A DNA stretch of 64,000 bases from Planctomycetota bacterium (lineage in GTDB: Bacteria; Planctomycetota; Planctomycetia; Planctomycetales; Planctomycetaceae), in the NCBI GenBank assembly GCA_023417655.1, contig JAEZFD010000052.1:43176-107175 (forward strand), read 5' to 3'. Position 1 is the first letter of the stretch. Every line of letters begins with the position of its first letter. A program made the position numbers and the translations under genes. A model generated the notes under the pieces. That model was not told the origin of the DNA, searched no databases, and saw nothing but the letters and a program-made list of their open reading frames with translations. Positions 26,963 through 35,522 of this stretch are shown here, piece after piece.

Positions 26963-27216
26963 TGAATTTGTTTCCTGCAAATAAACTACCGAGTCGCTGT
27001 TTTTGCAGTCAAGCGGACCGGGAAAATCGCCACGATCCCGGGATCGGACAGCCCGTCACCTGAGCAGGTTCGCGAGATTTCCGACTGACTGGCGAATCGG
27101 CCGCAAAACCGGGATAGTGACGCCGAGGAGACCAGTTCGCCGTCCTCTCATTTGCCTTTTCATTTTCCGGCTCGCGCGGGGAGATTCCCGCAGAGGCTTC
27201 CGCTGCAAGGTTCGCG

Positions 27217-27645
27217 ATGTACCGCGTCACTCAGGAAATCGATTTCTGCTACGGCCACCGACTGTTGAACTACGCCGGAAAGTGCCGCCATCTGCATGGC
27301 CACAACGGCCGGGCAGTCATCGTGCTCGAAGGCCCTGACCTCGATGAACGCGGAATGCTGCTCGATTTCAATGACATCAAGCGAGCTGTCCGGACCTGGA
27401 TCGATGAAGCACTCGATCACCGTATGATTCTGCGACATGACGACCCAGCCATTCCCGCATTGCAGGCACTCGGAGAGCCGTTGGTCATCATCGACTCGAA
27501 TCCGACAGCCGAGACCATCGCCCGGCTGATCTTCGAACACGGTCAGGCACAGGGACTGCCGATCATCGAAGTCAGCCTGTGGGAAACCCCCCGGGCATTT
27601 GCGACATATCGCGCCGATGGAACGACAAAGACGCAGGCGGAATGA
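27217..27645 (+). CDS. queD: 6-carboxytetrahydropterin synthase / 6-pyruvoyltetrahydropterin synthase family
   Basis: The 142-residue product has the pterin synthase zinc site: His14 (FCYGHRL) and HLHGHN supply three histidines. Cys23 just before HLHGH matches the catalytic cysteine of QueD, and the later motif NPTAET with the strand IIEVSLWETP completes the active site. QueD converts dihydroneopterin triphosphate to carboxytetrahydropterin, a precursor of queuosine. The ATG at 27217 has AAGG six bases upstream. No queC, queE or folE is adjacent, so the assignment between QueD and PTPS rests on motif pattern alone. It converges on the TPR gene. Confidence 0.85.
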   Translation: MYRVTQEIDFCYGHRLLNYAGKCRHLHGHNGRAVIVLEGPDLDERGMLLDFNDIKRAVRTWIDEALDHRMILRHDDPAIPALQALGEPLVIIDSNPTAETIARLIFEHGQAQGLPIIEVSLWETPRAFATYRADGTTKTQAE

Positions 27646-27656
27646 CGCCTGCGTCT
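27629..27656. terminator. Hairpin at the queD 3' end
   Basis: An 11-bp perfect stem, AGACGCAGGCG / CGCCTGCGTCT, has a GAATGA loop that includes the queD stop codon. There is no U run, so intrinsic termination is uncertain; it may act with Rho or stabilise the 3' end. Confidence 0.5.
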
Positions 27657-27715
27657 GAACTTGACCGTGTTTCAACCGAGGAATTTGCCCGCGCCGGTTG
27701 ATTCTCGCCAGTGAC

Positions 27716-28039
27716 TTATTTGCGGGCGTTCATCTGGGCCATATGTGCTTTGGCCTTGGCGTCTTCGGCTTCCGGAATCTTGCCGCATTTCACATAGATC
27801 ACAGAGAGCTGCGTGTAAGAGAACGGGTCGTTCGGCTGCAGTTCGCACACTTTCTTTGCGTGCTCAATGGCCTCTTCAAACTTGCCGAGACGCTGCAGAT
27901 AGACTGCGAGTGCCGCCCGGGTGTCGGCGTGCTCTGGATACTGGACAGCCAGCTCCTGCAGTTTGGCCACGGCCCCTTCCAGGTCCCCGGCACCCTTCAG
28001 TTGAATCGCCTGATCGTACAGTTCACTCGCAGTCGCCAT
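27716..28039 (-). CDS. Small tetratricopeptide-repeat protein
   Basis: The 107-residue protein is almost entirely TPR. Three helical repeats run from ASELYDQAIQLKGAGDLEGAVAKLQ through DTRAALAVYLQRLGKFEEAIEHAKKV to FSYTQLSVIYVKCGKIPEAEDAKAKA, with the conserved small/aromatic positions of the motif. Such proteins are scaffolds; the partner is not known. No signal peptide, so cytoplasmic. GAGG lies about ten bases upstream of the ATG at 28039. The thioredoxin gene is 152 bases upstream on the same strand, and a triplicated 13-base repeat lies in between. Confidence 0.85.
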   Translation of the reverse strand: MATASELYDQAIQLKGAGDLEGAVAKLQELAVQYPEHADTRAALAVYLQRLGKFEEAIEHAKKVCELQPNDPFSYTQLSVIYVKCGKIPEAEDAKAKAHMAQMNARK

Positions 28040-28072
28040 CAGTTCGCGTCCTCAGTCTCTATCAGCTTCGGT

Positions 28073-28111
28073 GTCTTCACGCGCAGTCTTCACACACAGT
28101 CTTCGCACGTA
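28073..28111. repeat. Three tandem 13-bp repeats
   Basis: Units GTCTTCACGCGCA, GTCTTCACACACA and GTCTTCGCACGTA follow each other without a gap, 9-11 of 13 bases identical. They lie between the TPR start codon and the thioredoxin stop codon. Confidence 0.85.
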
Positions 28112-28191
28112 GAGACCCTCATCATAGGCAATGTCATCAGCCCACTGAAGGAAGGAAGCAAAAACAGGGGGCAGACCAGCGAACGCGAGAC

Positions 28192-28590
28192 CTACAGAGA
28201 TTCCGACTTCGTATACCGGGCGACCCAGTTGACGACATCGTTTTCGTCCGCGAAACCGCCTCGGCTGGCGATGACCTTCCCGTGATCCAGCAGCATGACG
28301 CGTGGAATGGACTGAATCCCGTAATGCCGGGCGAGTTCCGGCTTCTGATCGACATCAATCCGCACGATTTTCACGCGACCGTTCAGGTCCGCGGTCGCGT
28401 GATCCAGAGCCTGATCCGTCTGCCGGCACGGCCCGCACCAGTCTGCCCCGAACTTCAGAAGCACCGGGCGTTCTGACTCCGTCACGACGTTCTGAAACCA
28501 GAAGTCATCCGGCGGATCGACAGAACGAGTCATCGCCCAGCCAATCGCAGTGATTAAGCAAATTCCGACAATTAAGTTGAGAGCTTTCAT
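28192..28590 (-). CDS. Membrane-anchored or secreted thioredoxin
   Basis: The 132-residue product begins with an uncleaved-looking or signal helix (LNLIVGICLITAIGWAM) and then a full thioredoxin fold. The active site is WCGPC (Cys52 and Cys55) and the cis-proline loop is SIPRVMLLD. It would act outside the cytoplasm as a thiol reductant or oxidase, for example in cytochrome c assembly or envelope protein folding; the direction is not clear from sequence. The ATG at 28590 has a strong GGAGG five bases upstream, which rules out the longer ORF. The gene stands alone, with the TPR gene downstream. Confidence 0.88.
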   Translation of the reverse strand: MKALNLIVGICLITAIGWAMTRSVDPPDDFWFQNVVTESERPVLLKFGADWCGPCRQTDQALDHATADLNGRVKIVRIDVDQKPELARHYGIQSIPRVMLLDHGKVIASRGGFADENDVVNWVARYTKSESL

Positions 28591-29002
28591 CTCGACCTCC
28601 AGGCGAAGCCTAGCTCGAAAACGCAGCACCAGAGAAAATTTCGACGGCACAGCTTTAAGAATTGATGCGAACGGATCTTCGCGTGACCGACGCAAGCAAG
28701 AAGAAAGGTCCCGAACGGAACCAGGCGAAGCCAGGCCTCCTCTCCAGCAACCACTTGCAGGGTGCAAACGGACTCATTGCGAATGGGGTTGTGAAGACGT
28801 TTTCCCCCAAAACGTCTCCCCAGATTCTGAGTGAGATGCTCAATGCGACGGAGCCAACCGGCTTCTAAAACACTCGCTGCGGGCTTCCTGTCCTCTGCGA
28901 AAAGTAAATAGACGGATTGCGGAACAGGTTTACACTGGCGGCAGCACATCTTCAGAGTAGTTTTCTGACATGCTTCACCTCCCCCCAGAATTACAACTCA
29001 TC
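28591..29002. other. Intergenic region, no supported gene
   Basis: About 410 bases between the divergent thioredoxin and lipoprotein genes. Small ORFs overlap on both strands but none is convincing. Promoters for both genes are expected here. Confidence 0.5.
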
Positions 29003-29413
29003 ATGACTCACAAAACTCACCTGATGGCATCGCTGCTCTTCACGCTCGTTCTCTGCGGTTGCGGAGGCGACAACGTCGGAACTGTGAAAGGCCGCGTCCT
29101 TCTTGATGGCGAACCGACTGGCGGGTTCGAAGTCCACTTCACTTCAACCGGCGACGGATCCACCGCTCTCGGGGGAGCGAAGAACGGAGGGGAGTTCGAA
29201 CTCTTCCGAGGCCGGGGCAAACGGGAAATCCCTGCCGGAGAATACAAGGTTTCTCTGATTCCGACGGACCTGATCGAAGGAGTTCCGCTGCCGTCAAAGA
29301 AAATCGCTGAAGAACTAAAAAAGGCGGAGACCACGCCAATCGTCAAGACTGTGAACGGCGGGGGAAACGTCATTGATATCGAAGTGACGTCGGTTCCCGG
29401 AAAAGCGAAGTAG
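29003..29413 (+). CDS. Small lipoprotein with carboxypeptidase-regulatory-like domain
   Basis: The product (136 residues from the ATG at 29003) has a lipoprotein signal with lipobox LCGC and then a single beta-sandwich of the planctomycete transthyretin-like type. It starts with GTVKGRVLLDGEPTGGFEVHF and has the typical later strand REIPAGEYKVSLIP. Such proteins are abundant in planctomycetes and of unknown role, probably envelope-located. No strong ribosome site is visible; ATGs at 28970 and 29024 are alternatives. The AGCS symporter gene begins about 115 bases downstream on the same strand. Confidence 0.75.
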   Translation: MTHKTHLMASLLFTLVLCGCGGDNVGTVKGRVLLDGEPTGGFEVHFTSTGDGSTALGGAKNGGEFELFRGRGKREIPAGEYKVSLIPTDLIEGVPLPSKKIAEELKKAETTPIVKTVNGGGNVIDIEVTSVPGKAK

Positions 29414-29528
29414 ACATTTCTTGCCCAGTCGTTCATTCTGCGAGCAGGAAGTGCGGTCTGACAAGGTGTCGACCGGACTGAAGGCTGCTTCGTTTCGAGG
29501 TTCGATTGACGAGAAACTGCGGGTGACC

Positions 29529-31739
29529 ATGACGATTGCGGGGAACTTCTCCTTCTTCTGGTATTTCGGCCAGTCGGTCGTTCTCACTCTGGTGTTCATG
29601 GTCGCTGCTGCGAGTGAGGCAACGGCTCAATCATCAACACCAGTCGAGACCTCGCCGCTGGCCTCTCAGTTGATTGAGACCGCTCCCCCGGTGACGACTC
29701 TGCAGTCGATCGACAGCCTGTTTAAAAGGGCAGTTGATCTCACCGGGAACTTCCTCTTCTATCGGCTCGGGAATTCCGAACGCAGCTACATCGTCTATGA
29801 GCCACAGGCGATTTATGTCAGAGACCGAGGAACCCAGGGGAACTTCGTCCTTTGGGAACCAGCAGATTCGCAGATCGAGGCAGAGCTGACTCCCGAAGAT
29901 GTCGAGATGTTGGCAGCCAGAAACCTGCTGTCGGCAGGCGCGACCATCGCTGGAGTCCACCAGAACTATCGTTGGGGTCAACTGGGCCCTCGTGACGTCG
30001 AATTTGTCACCGTGAAGCAGAACGATCTTCCTCCGTTGGGGACCGCAGCGACGGTCCACTACGGAGATAAGTTCATTCTTGATCCGGCGACAGGCGAATA
30101 TCGGAAGCTCGGTCCCAAACGTGGACTGCTGACTTCGGAAACCATTTCCCCAGAGACCGCCGAAGCTTGGGCACACGCTGGCCGCTTGCAGACCTCTGAT
30201 AGATCGAGCCATGCCCTGAAAGACTGCCTCTTCACGGAACAAGTCAACGGAGTTCCCGTCGTTGTCGGGTGGCTCTTCTTTGGGTCACTGGTCTTCACGC
30301 TCTATCTGAAGTTCGTGAATGTCTGGGGAATGAAGCACGCCCTGCAGATCCTGCGAGGAAAATACGATTCCGCGAGTGCCCCGGGAGAGGTGACCCATTT
30401 TCAGGCTCTTTCGTCCGCCCTCTCAGGAACGGTCGGCCTTGGAAACATCGCCGGCGTCACCGTCGCAATGACCATCGGCGGCCCCGGCGCATTCTTCTGG
30501 ATGCTCGTCTCTGGCATGCTGGGGATGGCGACCAAGCTGGTCGAGTGCACGCTGGGAGTCAAGTACCGCACGATCGCTGCGGACGGCACTGTGCTCGGCG
30601 GACCGATGTGCTACCTGCAGCAAGGACTCTCGCAACGCGGGCTCGGCCTCCTCGGTGTCATCCTGTCCATCACTTTCTGCATCCTTTGCATCTTTGCAAG
30701 TTTTGGAGGCGGAAACATGCTGCAGGCAAACCAGTCAAGCAGCGTCGTCCTTAACATTCTTCAGCAGAAGAATCTGCAACAACTTGGCACTCTCAATCAG
30801 CAGATTGCCACTGCCGCCGAACAGGAGAACGCAGCCGAACTGCAGCAACTTCAACAGAAGCGAAGCGAACTCAGGCAGCAGATCGCGGAGTTCGATTCCG
30901 GGTTCAAGATGGTGTTTGGGTTGGTGCTCGCGTCAGCCGTTGGACTCGTCATCGTCGGCGGAATTCGACGGATCGGAGCCGCCACGGAAAAGCTGGTCCC
31001 CGGCATGTGCCTGGTCTATATGTCAGCCTGCCTGTACATCATTGCTAAGCACTTCGATCGAATTCCGGAGGTCATCAGCACTGTCTTTTCAGAGGCCTTC
31101 ACCGGCACTGCTCTTGGCGGCGGCGTCATTGGTGCCATGGTGATCGGGATTCAGAGAGCTGCGTTCAGCAACGAAGCCGGAGCGGGAAGTTCTCCAATCG
31201 CGCACAGTGCCGCAAAGACCGGTATTCCCGTCCGTGAAGGGTTCGTCGCATTGCTCGAGCCATTCATCGACACCGTTGTCATCTGCTCGATGACCGCCAT
31301 GGTCATTCTGATCACCGGGGCCTGGGACAACGATTACTGGATCCTCGAACAGAACCTGCAGGGATCGGCTCTCACCGCTCAGGCATTCCGACAGGAAATC
31401 AGCTGGTTCCCGCACGTTCTCGGCGTCGCCGTCATGCTCTTCGCCTATTCGACGATCATCTCATGGTCTTACTACGGCGAACGCGCCTGGGCGTACCTCT
31501 TCGGAATCCGGACCATCGTTATTTATCGCGTCCTGGCCGTTGCCAGCGTGTTCGTCGGGACCGTCGTGAACTTGGGAAGCGTCATTGATTTCTCAGACAT
31601 GATGATGCTTGGCCTCGCCTTCCCGAACATCGCCGGTCTTCTGATTCTGGCCCCCATGGTGCGGAAGGATTTGCTCGACTACTGGAAGAAGTATCAAGCC
31701 GAAGAAGCGGGACCCGAATCTCCTTCTCTCGAAGCATGA
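29529..31739 (+). CDS. AGCS-family sodium/amino-acid symporter with extra domains
   Basis: The family imports alanine or glycine with sodium. Its signatures are intact: GTVGLGNIAGVTVAMTIGGP and SNEAGAGSSPIAHSAAKT. From the ATG at 29529 the protein is 736 residues, far above the usual 450-550. About 230 residues precede the transporter core: a signal or membrane helix, then a soluble extracytoplasmic domain with strands such as YIVYEPQAIYVRDRG. A second addition, between two core helices, is a glutamine-rich coiled coil of about 45 residues (LQQLGTLNQQIATAAEQ, LQQLQQKRSELRQQIAEF). The substrate is unproven. A TTG at 29421 would extend the N-terminus; I prefer 29529 because the signal helix follows directly. 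Confidence 0.88.
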   Translation: MTIAGNFSFFWYFGQSVVLTLVFMVAAASEATAQSSTPVETSPLASQLIETAPPVTTLQSIDSLFKRAVDLTGNFLFYRLGNSERSYIVYEPQAIYVRDRGTQGNFVLWEPADSQIEAELTPEDVEMLAARNLLSAGATIAGVHQNYRWGQLGPRDVEFVTVKQNDLPPLGTAATVHYGDKFILDPATGEYRKLGPKRGLLTSETISPETAEAWAHAGRLQTSDRSSHALKDCLFTEQVNGVPVVVGWLFFGSLVFTLYLKFVNVWGMKHALQILRGKYDSASAPGEVTHFQALSSALSGTVGLGNIAGVTVAMTIGGPGAFFWMLVSGMLGMATKLVECTLGVKYRTIAADGTVLGGPMCYLQQGLSQRGLGLLGVILSITFCILCIFASFGGGNMLQANQSSSVVLNILQQKNLQQLGTLNQQIATAAEQENAAELQQLQQKRSELRQQIAEFDSGFKMVFGLVLASAVGLVIVGGIRRIGAATEKLVPGMCLVYMSACLYIIAKHFDRIPEVISTVFSEAFTGTALGGGVIGAMVIGIQRAAFSNEAGAGSSPIAHSAAKTGIPVREGFVALLEPFIDTVVICSMTAMVILITGAWDNDYWILEQNLQGSALTAQAFRQEISWFPHVLGVAVMLFAYSTIISWSYYGERAWAYLFGIRTIVIYRVLAVASVFVGTVVNLGSVIDFSDMMMLGLAFPNIAGLLILAPMVRKDLLDYWKKYQAEEAGPESPSLEA

Positions 31740-31809
31740 CATCATGGAATTCGAGCAGGTTCGCAATCAAGTTGAACCGGTTCGAATTGACACGTCCTAC
31801 GCCCTCGCT

Positions 31810-32181
31810 TCACTTCCAGTTATCGCCGCAGTCCGGACACCCTGTGGTGTCAATCAGATAGAAGTACGCCTCCACCTTTCCGAACTCGGCGTCGAGCAGT
31901 TCGATCGGTTCCCGTGCATATTCCCCTTCGGAAGTTCCTTCGATCTCGTCGAGGCGCTCAAGAGTCGCTGAGCTCACTTCCCAGACTTCACCGCGAATCG
32001 ACCGCCCTCCGTCATCAACTTTCAACAAGCCGGGGTAGGTTCCGAGATTCACCATTCGATATTTCGGAGCGGTCTGGGCGGGTCCCAGAAACGTCTCGTT
32101 CTCTAGCGCAAAATCCCGGCAGAATCCCCGCTTGAGCGTGCCGTAAACAAACACCCGATGACGCACATCCTCGGAACTCAT
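31810..32181 (-). CDS. Gamma-glutamylcyclotransferase-like protein (AIG2 family)
   Basis: The 123-residue product has the GGCT/AIG2 fold signature VFVYGTLKRGF at the N-terminus, the strand/loop YPGLLK and IRGEVWEV, and the catalytic Glu region LDEIEGTSEGEYARE. Members release 5-oxoproline from gamma-glutamyl compounds, but many are uncharacterised. It ends with an unusual CPDCGDNWK, a possible metal-binding cysteine pair. The ATG at 32181 has AGGAAGG six bases upstream; a TTG at 32199 is rejected. It converges on the AGCS gene. Confidence 0.8.
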   Translation of the reverse strand: MSSEDVRHRVFVYGTLKRGFCRDFALENETFLGPAQTAPKYRMVNLGTYPGLLKVDDGGRSIRGEVWEVSSATLERLDEIEGTSEGEYAREPIELLDAEFGKVEAYFYLIDTTGCPDCGDNWK

Positions 32182-32397
32182 CGCAACCTTCCTATTCAAA
32201 TCTCACGGGCCTTTTCAATCTTCCCCGACAGCGCCATGATGAATGAGTTGCGAACGCTGTGCATCCCTCGTGAGGCGCGGGGACTTGTCGCGGGGCCGCG
32301 GCCCATCACGATTCCGTACCAGTAATGTTGAGCACGGGAACGAGAAAAACGACCTCCCTGCCCGTTGGATCAATAAGCAGAATCATAAGCAATTGTT

Positions 32398-32775
32398 ATG
32401 GCAAAATGTGATCAGGGATATCTGTGCGAAGTCTGTGGGGAAGAAGTTCCCAACATCGGACACAGCGACCTCTATTTGAGGTTCATCATCGGGGAGATCG
32501 ATGGCCGCCAGCTGTTGTCTGCTCCGGAGCGGCATCTGCAATGCAATCCGACTCTCTCGCAGTTCATCGTGGCCGAGAAGTTTCCTCCGGTGACAGCGGA
32601 TGGACCGTTCTCCAAGCAGGAACTCGATCCCGAGTTCGTCCGGGATCGCGAAGCACTCGTCACTCGCGGCTGGGAACGTCTTCAGGAATTACGGGGCCTA
32701 CGCATCCCGATTCATCAATATCCGCTGCCTGAATTCCAGCGAACCCGACCCGGCACGCCGGATCCAGCTGAGTAA
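32398..32775 (+). CDS. Conserved-looking protein with N-terminal zinc-binding cysteines
   Basis: The 125-residue protein has Cys4, Cys10, Cys13 (CDQGYLCEVCGEEV) and His22, which could bind one zinc, and is otherwise charged and soluble. The region LYLRFIIGEIDGRQLLSAPERHLQCNPTLSQFI is reminiscent of conserved planctomycete hypothetical proteins. No function is recognised. The ribosome site is weak. It is followed after about 105 bases by the PH-domain gene. Confidence 0.6.
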   Translation: MAKCDQGYLCEVCGEEVPNIGHSDLYLRFIIGEIDGRQLLSAPERHLQCNPTLSQFIVAEKFPPVTADGPFSKQELDPEFVRDREALVTRGWERLQELRGLRIPIHQYPLPEFQRTRPGTPDPAE

Positions 32776-32880
32776 GAATTGGCCTGCGCTGGAGATACCG
32801 TCCGGTTTTCCTTATCGTGACAAATCCCCAAGGGGCTCTGACGAAGAGTCCTCAACCTTGAGTTCATCGAAACGCCCCCC

Positions 32881-33420
32881 GTGACGACTTCCGCCCCTCA
32901 ATCTGAATCCACCCCGGACCGCGAGACGCTCGTCGAGAGCGTCTATCCCTCTGTCGCTGCATTGGGACTCGGGCAATGGATTGGGCAGATGATGTCGATT
33001 CCCGCTGGAATTCAGAGCACGCCCATCCGCCTGTTGGTCCTCTGCCTGTTCGGACTGGTCACGGCTCCGCTCGGTGTCGCTGCTTATTTCTTCGGAAAGG
33101 TGACAGGCAGTGCCTACGTCATCACCAACCGCACGATTTCAGTTCAGAAGATTCTCGGCGGGGCCACTTCCCCCGGCTGCGCGATCTCTGAGATTGAGCA
33201 GATCGAAATTCTTACCAACCCCGGCGATGAGTTTCATCATGTCGGGAATCTGCACCTACGAGATGCGGACGGTCGCACTCTGCTCACGATGAATGCAGTC
33301 ACCCGACCGGAACGTGTGCGGCACCTGATTCAGGAACTGCGATCAGTTCACCTGAAGTCACGGAGTGCTCTGGAACAGGTTCAATCCAGAATGCGTACTC
33401 CGGTCGAGAAGACCGCCTGA
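32881..33420 (+). CDS. Membrane protein with bacterial PH domain (YdbS-like)
   Basis: The 179-residue product starts with a polar segment ESVYPSVAALG, has a membrane helix pair around residues 48-75 (LLVLCLFGLVTAPLGVAAYFF) and then a bacterial pleckstrin-homology domain (DUF304/bPH_2). Its signature is AYVITNRTISVQKIL, followed by ISEIEQIEIL and a late helix PERVRHLIQELRS. Such proteins are membrane-associated and mostly uncharacterised. The start is a GTG at 32881 without a clear ribosome site. The adjacent hairpin at 33495 lies between this gene and the next, convergent one. Confidence 0.75.
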   Translation: MTTSAPQSESTPDRETLVESVYPSVAALGLGQWIGQMMSIPAGIQSTPIRLLVLCLFGLVTAPLGVAAYFFGKVTGSAYVITNRTISVQKILGGATSPGCAISEIEQIEILTNPGDEFHHVGNLHLRDADGRTLLTMNAVTRPERVRHLIQELRSVHLKSRSALEQVQSRMRTPVEKTA

Positions 33421-33494
33421 GAACTTGTTCCGTACATGGTCGCTCTGATAAGTCTCCATAGTCGATCCTGCGAAGTGATCTGCTCGATGACGAA

Positions 33495-33528
33495 TTGAGG
33501 GAGCGACTTCGAAAAGCCGCTCCCTCAA
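33495..33528. terminator. Hairpin between convergent genes
   Basis: An 11-bp perfect stem, TTGAGGGAGCG / CGCTCCCTCAA, has a 12-base loop and no U run. Position between the PH-domain gene and the small secreted protein gene suggests a transcription end point. Confidence 0.5.
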
Positions 33529-33592
33529 TGGCAACTCAGGGGGTTGCCACGCGATTTGCCCATGCCTGTTGATCTGTCCGGATTTCAGGCAA

Positions 33593-33862
33593 TCAATTCA
33601 GACGTTGATCCGGATGGTACTGCGTCGGCTTCAGGTCAGTCGGCAGGATCGTGTGGTGGCCGACGTGTGTTGTGCCTGGCTTTTCAGTCGTCATTACTCG
33701 CACGGGCTGCGTCTGGTAGTAAGAGACGACGGGAGCCCGATTTCTCACTGGGCGTTGACGGAATCGGTGGCCTGCTTCAGCCTGACTCATCCCCAGGCCA
33801 GATACCAGACAGGTGACCGTCAGAACTCCCAGCAGCAAGCGTTTGGTCATGAACGTTTTCAT
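33593..33862 (-). CDS. Small secreted protein
   Basis: The 89-residue product has a clear signal peptide (RLLLGVLTVTCLVSGLGMSQAEA|GH) and a mature part of about 60 residues that is rich in Arg, Pro, Thr and His (RFRQRPVRNRAPVVSYYQTQ, TTHVGHHTILPTDLKPTQYHP). It is likely small, basic and disordered. No function is recognised. A strong GAGGAG five bases before the ATG at 33862 supports it as a gene. Planctomycete genomes carry many such short exported proteins. Confidence 0.7.
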   Translation of the reverse strand: MKTFMTKRLLLGVLTVTCLVSGLGMSQAEAGHRFRQRPVRNRAPVVSYYQTQPVRVMTTEKPGTTHVGHHTILPTDLKPTQYHPDQRLN

Positions 33863-34458
33863 CTCAACTCCTCCTCAATGACTCTCGAGCCATTGTCCCG
33901 ATCGGGGACAGACTCATTGATCCAGTGGCCGTTAGCTGCGGGCGCCGCAGTTCGGCAAATCTCGGATTGAAGGATTCAGGTTCAATTCCGAGTCAGTTTT
34001 GATGAGGAACGAACAAAGCAATGACCATACCGATTGCCGATTCAATGGCTCTCTCGGTGCCTTCAAGCGGCTGGTTCCTGATTTTGAAAACAGCACTTAA
34101 TACTTGTCTGCATCGGGAGTTGAAGTTCACAAACTCGATCGAAAAATTTCGCCCCGATTTCGATTCCGAGTTCTGAAGATCAACTGTGTTCGTCAGGTCC
34201 AAGCCTCAGATTTGTCATTGAAAGACTCGGAATTCGCACGGAGCGTGGCTAGTCGCGTGTCACGCTGGCTGTCTTTTAGACGAGGTCTGTAACAGCGATC
34301 ACTCTCAGCAGAATTCCGGGATTCCGATGACGACATCCGTTTTCCTCCGAACAGATTCCTCTGCCCCCGAGTCTGAAGGAGGAATGAGACAGGAGAAGTA
34401 CTTCCCTGCTTCACACATCCACTGAATTGAATTCTCCACGGCTTCAGAGGAGACGAAG
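33863..34458. other. Intergenic region, no supported gene
   Basis: About 600 bases between the divergent small secreted protein and TIGR01777 genes. Only short ORFs with implausible composition are present, and no structured element was recognised. Confidence 0.5.
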
Positions 34459-35427
34459 ATGACCACTCCGAACAAACCGGGAAAAGTTGTCATCGGCGGT
34501 GGCAAAGGGTTTCTTGGAGTTTCACTCGCCCTGCATCTGAAACAGCAGGGATGGTCTGTCGTCATCCTCAGTCGCTCTCAGTCGATGCCAACCGGCCCCT
34601 GGCGTCACGTTCACTGGGATGGTCGCACCGTTGGTCCCTGGGCTCAGGAACTCGACGGCGCGAACGCTCTGATCAATCTGGCAGGCCGAAGCGTCGACTG
34701 CATCAAGACACCGGAGCACGTGGATGAGATTCTCCGGTCGCGTGTTGAATCGACTCGGACACTCGGAGCCGCCCTGCGATCGATTTCGGCTCCCCCTCCC
34801 GTCTGGGTGCAAATGGGAACCGCCCACATCTACGGAGATCCCCCGACCGAAGTCTGCACGGAGAACTCTGCTCTGGGTTACGGTCTCGCTCCGTTCGTCG
34901 CGCAGGCATGGGAGCAGGCGTTCCAGGAATCGATGCTGCCGCAGCAGCGCGGGGTGATCTTGCGGACCGGCTTTGTGCTTGGTCGCGATCAAGGTTATGG
35001 CGGGGGAGCACTCACCAAACTGGCTCGGGTCACACGATGGGGACTCGGCGGTTGTGTTGGATCAGGCAAGCAGGGAATGAGCTGGATTCACGAGGCCGAC
35101 TTGAACCAAATCTTTGAGCTGGCACTTGTCGACCCGGCGATGCAGGGCATCTACATCGCTTCAGGGCCGCAGCCGGTCCCGCAGGCCGAGTTCATGCGTG
35201 ATCTGCGTCGGACACTTGGAGTCCCAATTGGTCTCCCGGCGACAGCATGGATGGTCGGGATCGGCGCTCCGCTAGTCTTGCGGTCCGATCCAGAATTGGC
35301 ACTCTATGGACGGTACGTGCTGCCGGAGCGTCTCCTGCAGCACGGATTCACATTCCAGTTCCCGACTCTGCGAGAGGCGCTGAACGACCTCTTCAGAAAT
35401 CCATCGCGCGGTCACTCACAGGGCTGA
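34459..35427 (+). CDS. TIGR01777-family epimerase (extended SDR)
   Basis: The 322-residue product is an atypical extended short-chain dehydrogenase/reductase. Its nucleotide-binding motif is IGGGKGFLG, and the family-specific motifs LINLAGRSVDC, RVESTRTL and GRYVLPERLL are present. The C-terminal DUF1731 part ends with a helix carrying LREALNDLF. The usual catalytic Tyr/Lys pair is not obvious, as in the rest of this subgroup (E. coli YfcH). Substrate unknown. GAGGAG seven bases upstream supports the ATG at 34459. The gene converges on sdhB. Confidence 0.88.
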   Translation: MTTPNKPGKVVIGGGKGFLGVSLALHLKQQGWSVVILSRSQSMPTGPWRHVHWDGRTVGPWAQELDGANALINLAGRSVDCIKTPEHVDEILRSRVESTRTLGAALRSISAPPPVWVQMGTAHIYGDPPTEVCTENSALGYGLAPFVAQAWEQAFQESMLPQQRGVILRTGFVLGRDQGYGGGALTKLARVTRWGLGGCVGSGKQGMSWIHEADLNQIFELALVDPAMQGIYIASGPQPVPQAEFMRDLRRTLGVPIGLPATAWMVGIGAPLVLRSDPELALYGRYVLPERLLQHGFTFQFPTLREALNDLFRNPSRGHSQG

Positions 35428-35457
35428 CTGGGGTGAAATCTCAAATTCGAAGCACCG

Positions 35458-35510
35458 AAATTCGAAACGAAGCCGACGGCCTGTTTCGAATTTGAAAATT
35501 CGAATTTTTT
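35458..35510. terminator. AT-rich double-palindrome terminator
   Basis: An 11-bp stem (AAATTCGAAAC / GTTTCGAATTT) is followed directly by the 14-base palindrome AAAATTCGAATTTT and further T residues. It lies between the convergent epimerase and sdhB genes. A further ATTCGAA copy at 35445 gives four related motifs within 65 bases. Confidence 0.75.
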
Positions 35511-35522
35511 CCATTTCGGGCT

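Noticed and set aside
26976..27012. Sigma-70-like promoter for the leuA leader (TTGACT, 18 bases, TAGTTT)
   Set aside because: It would place the transcript start at the leader ORF's own ribosome site, which is awkward; the real promoter may lie elsewhere.
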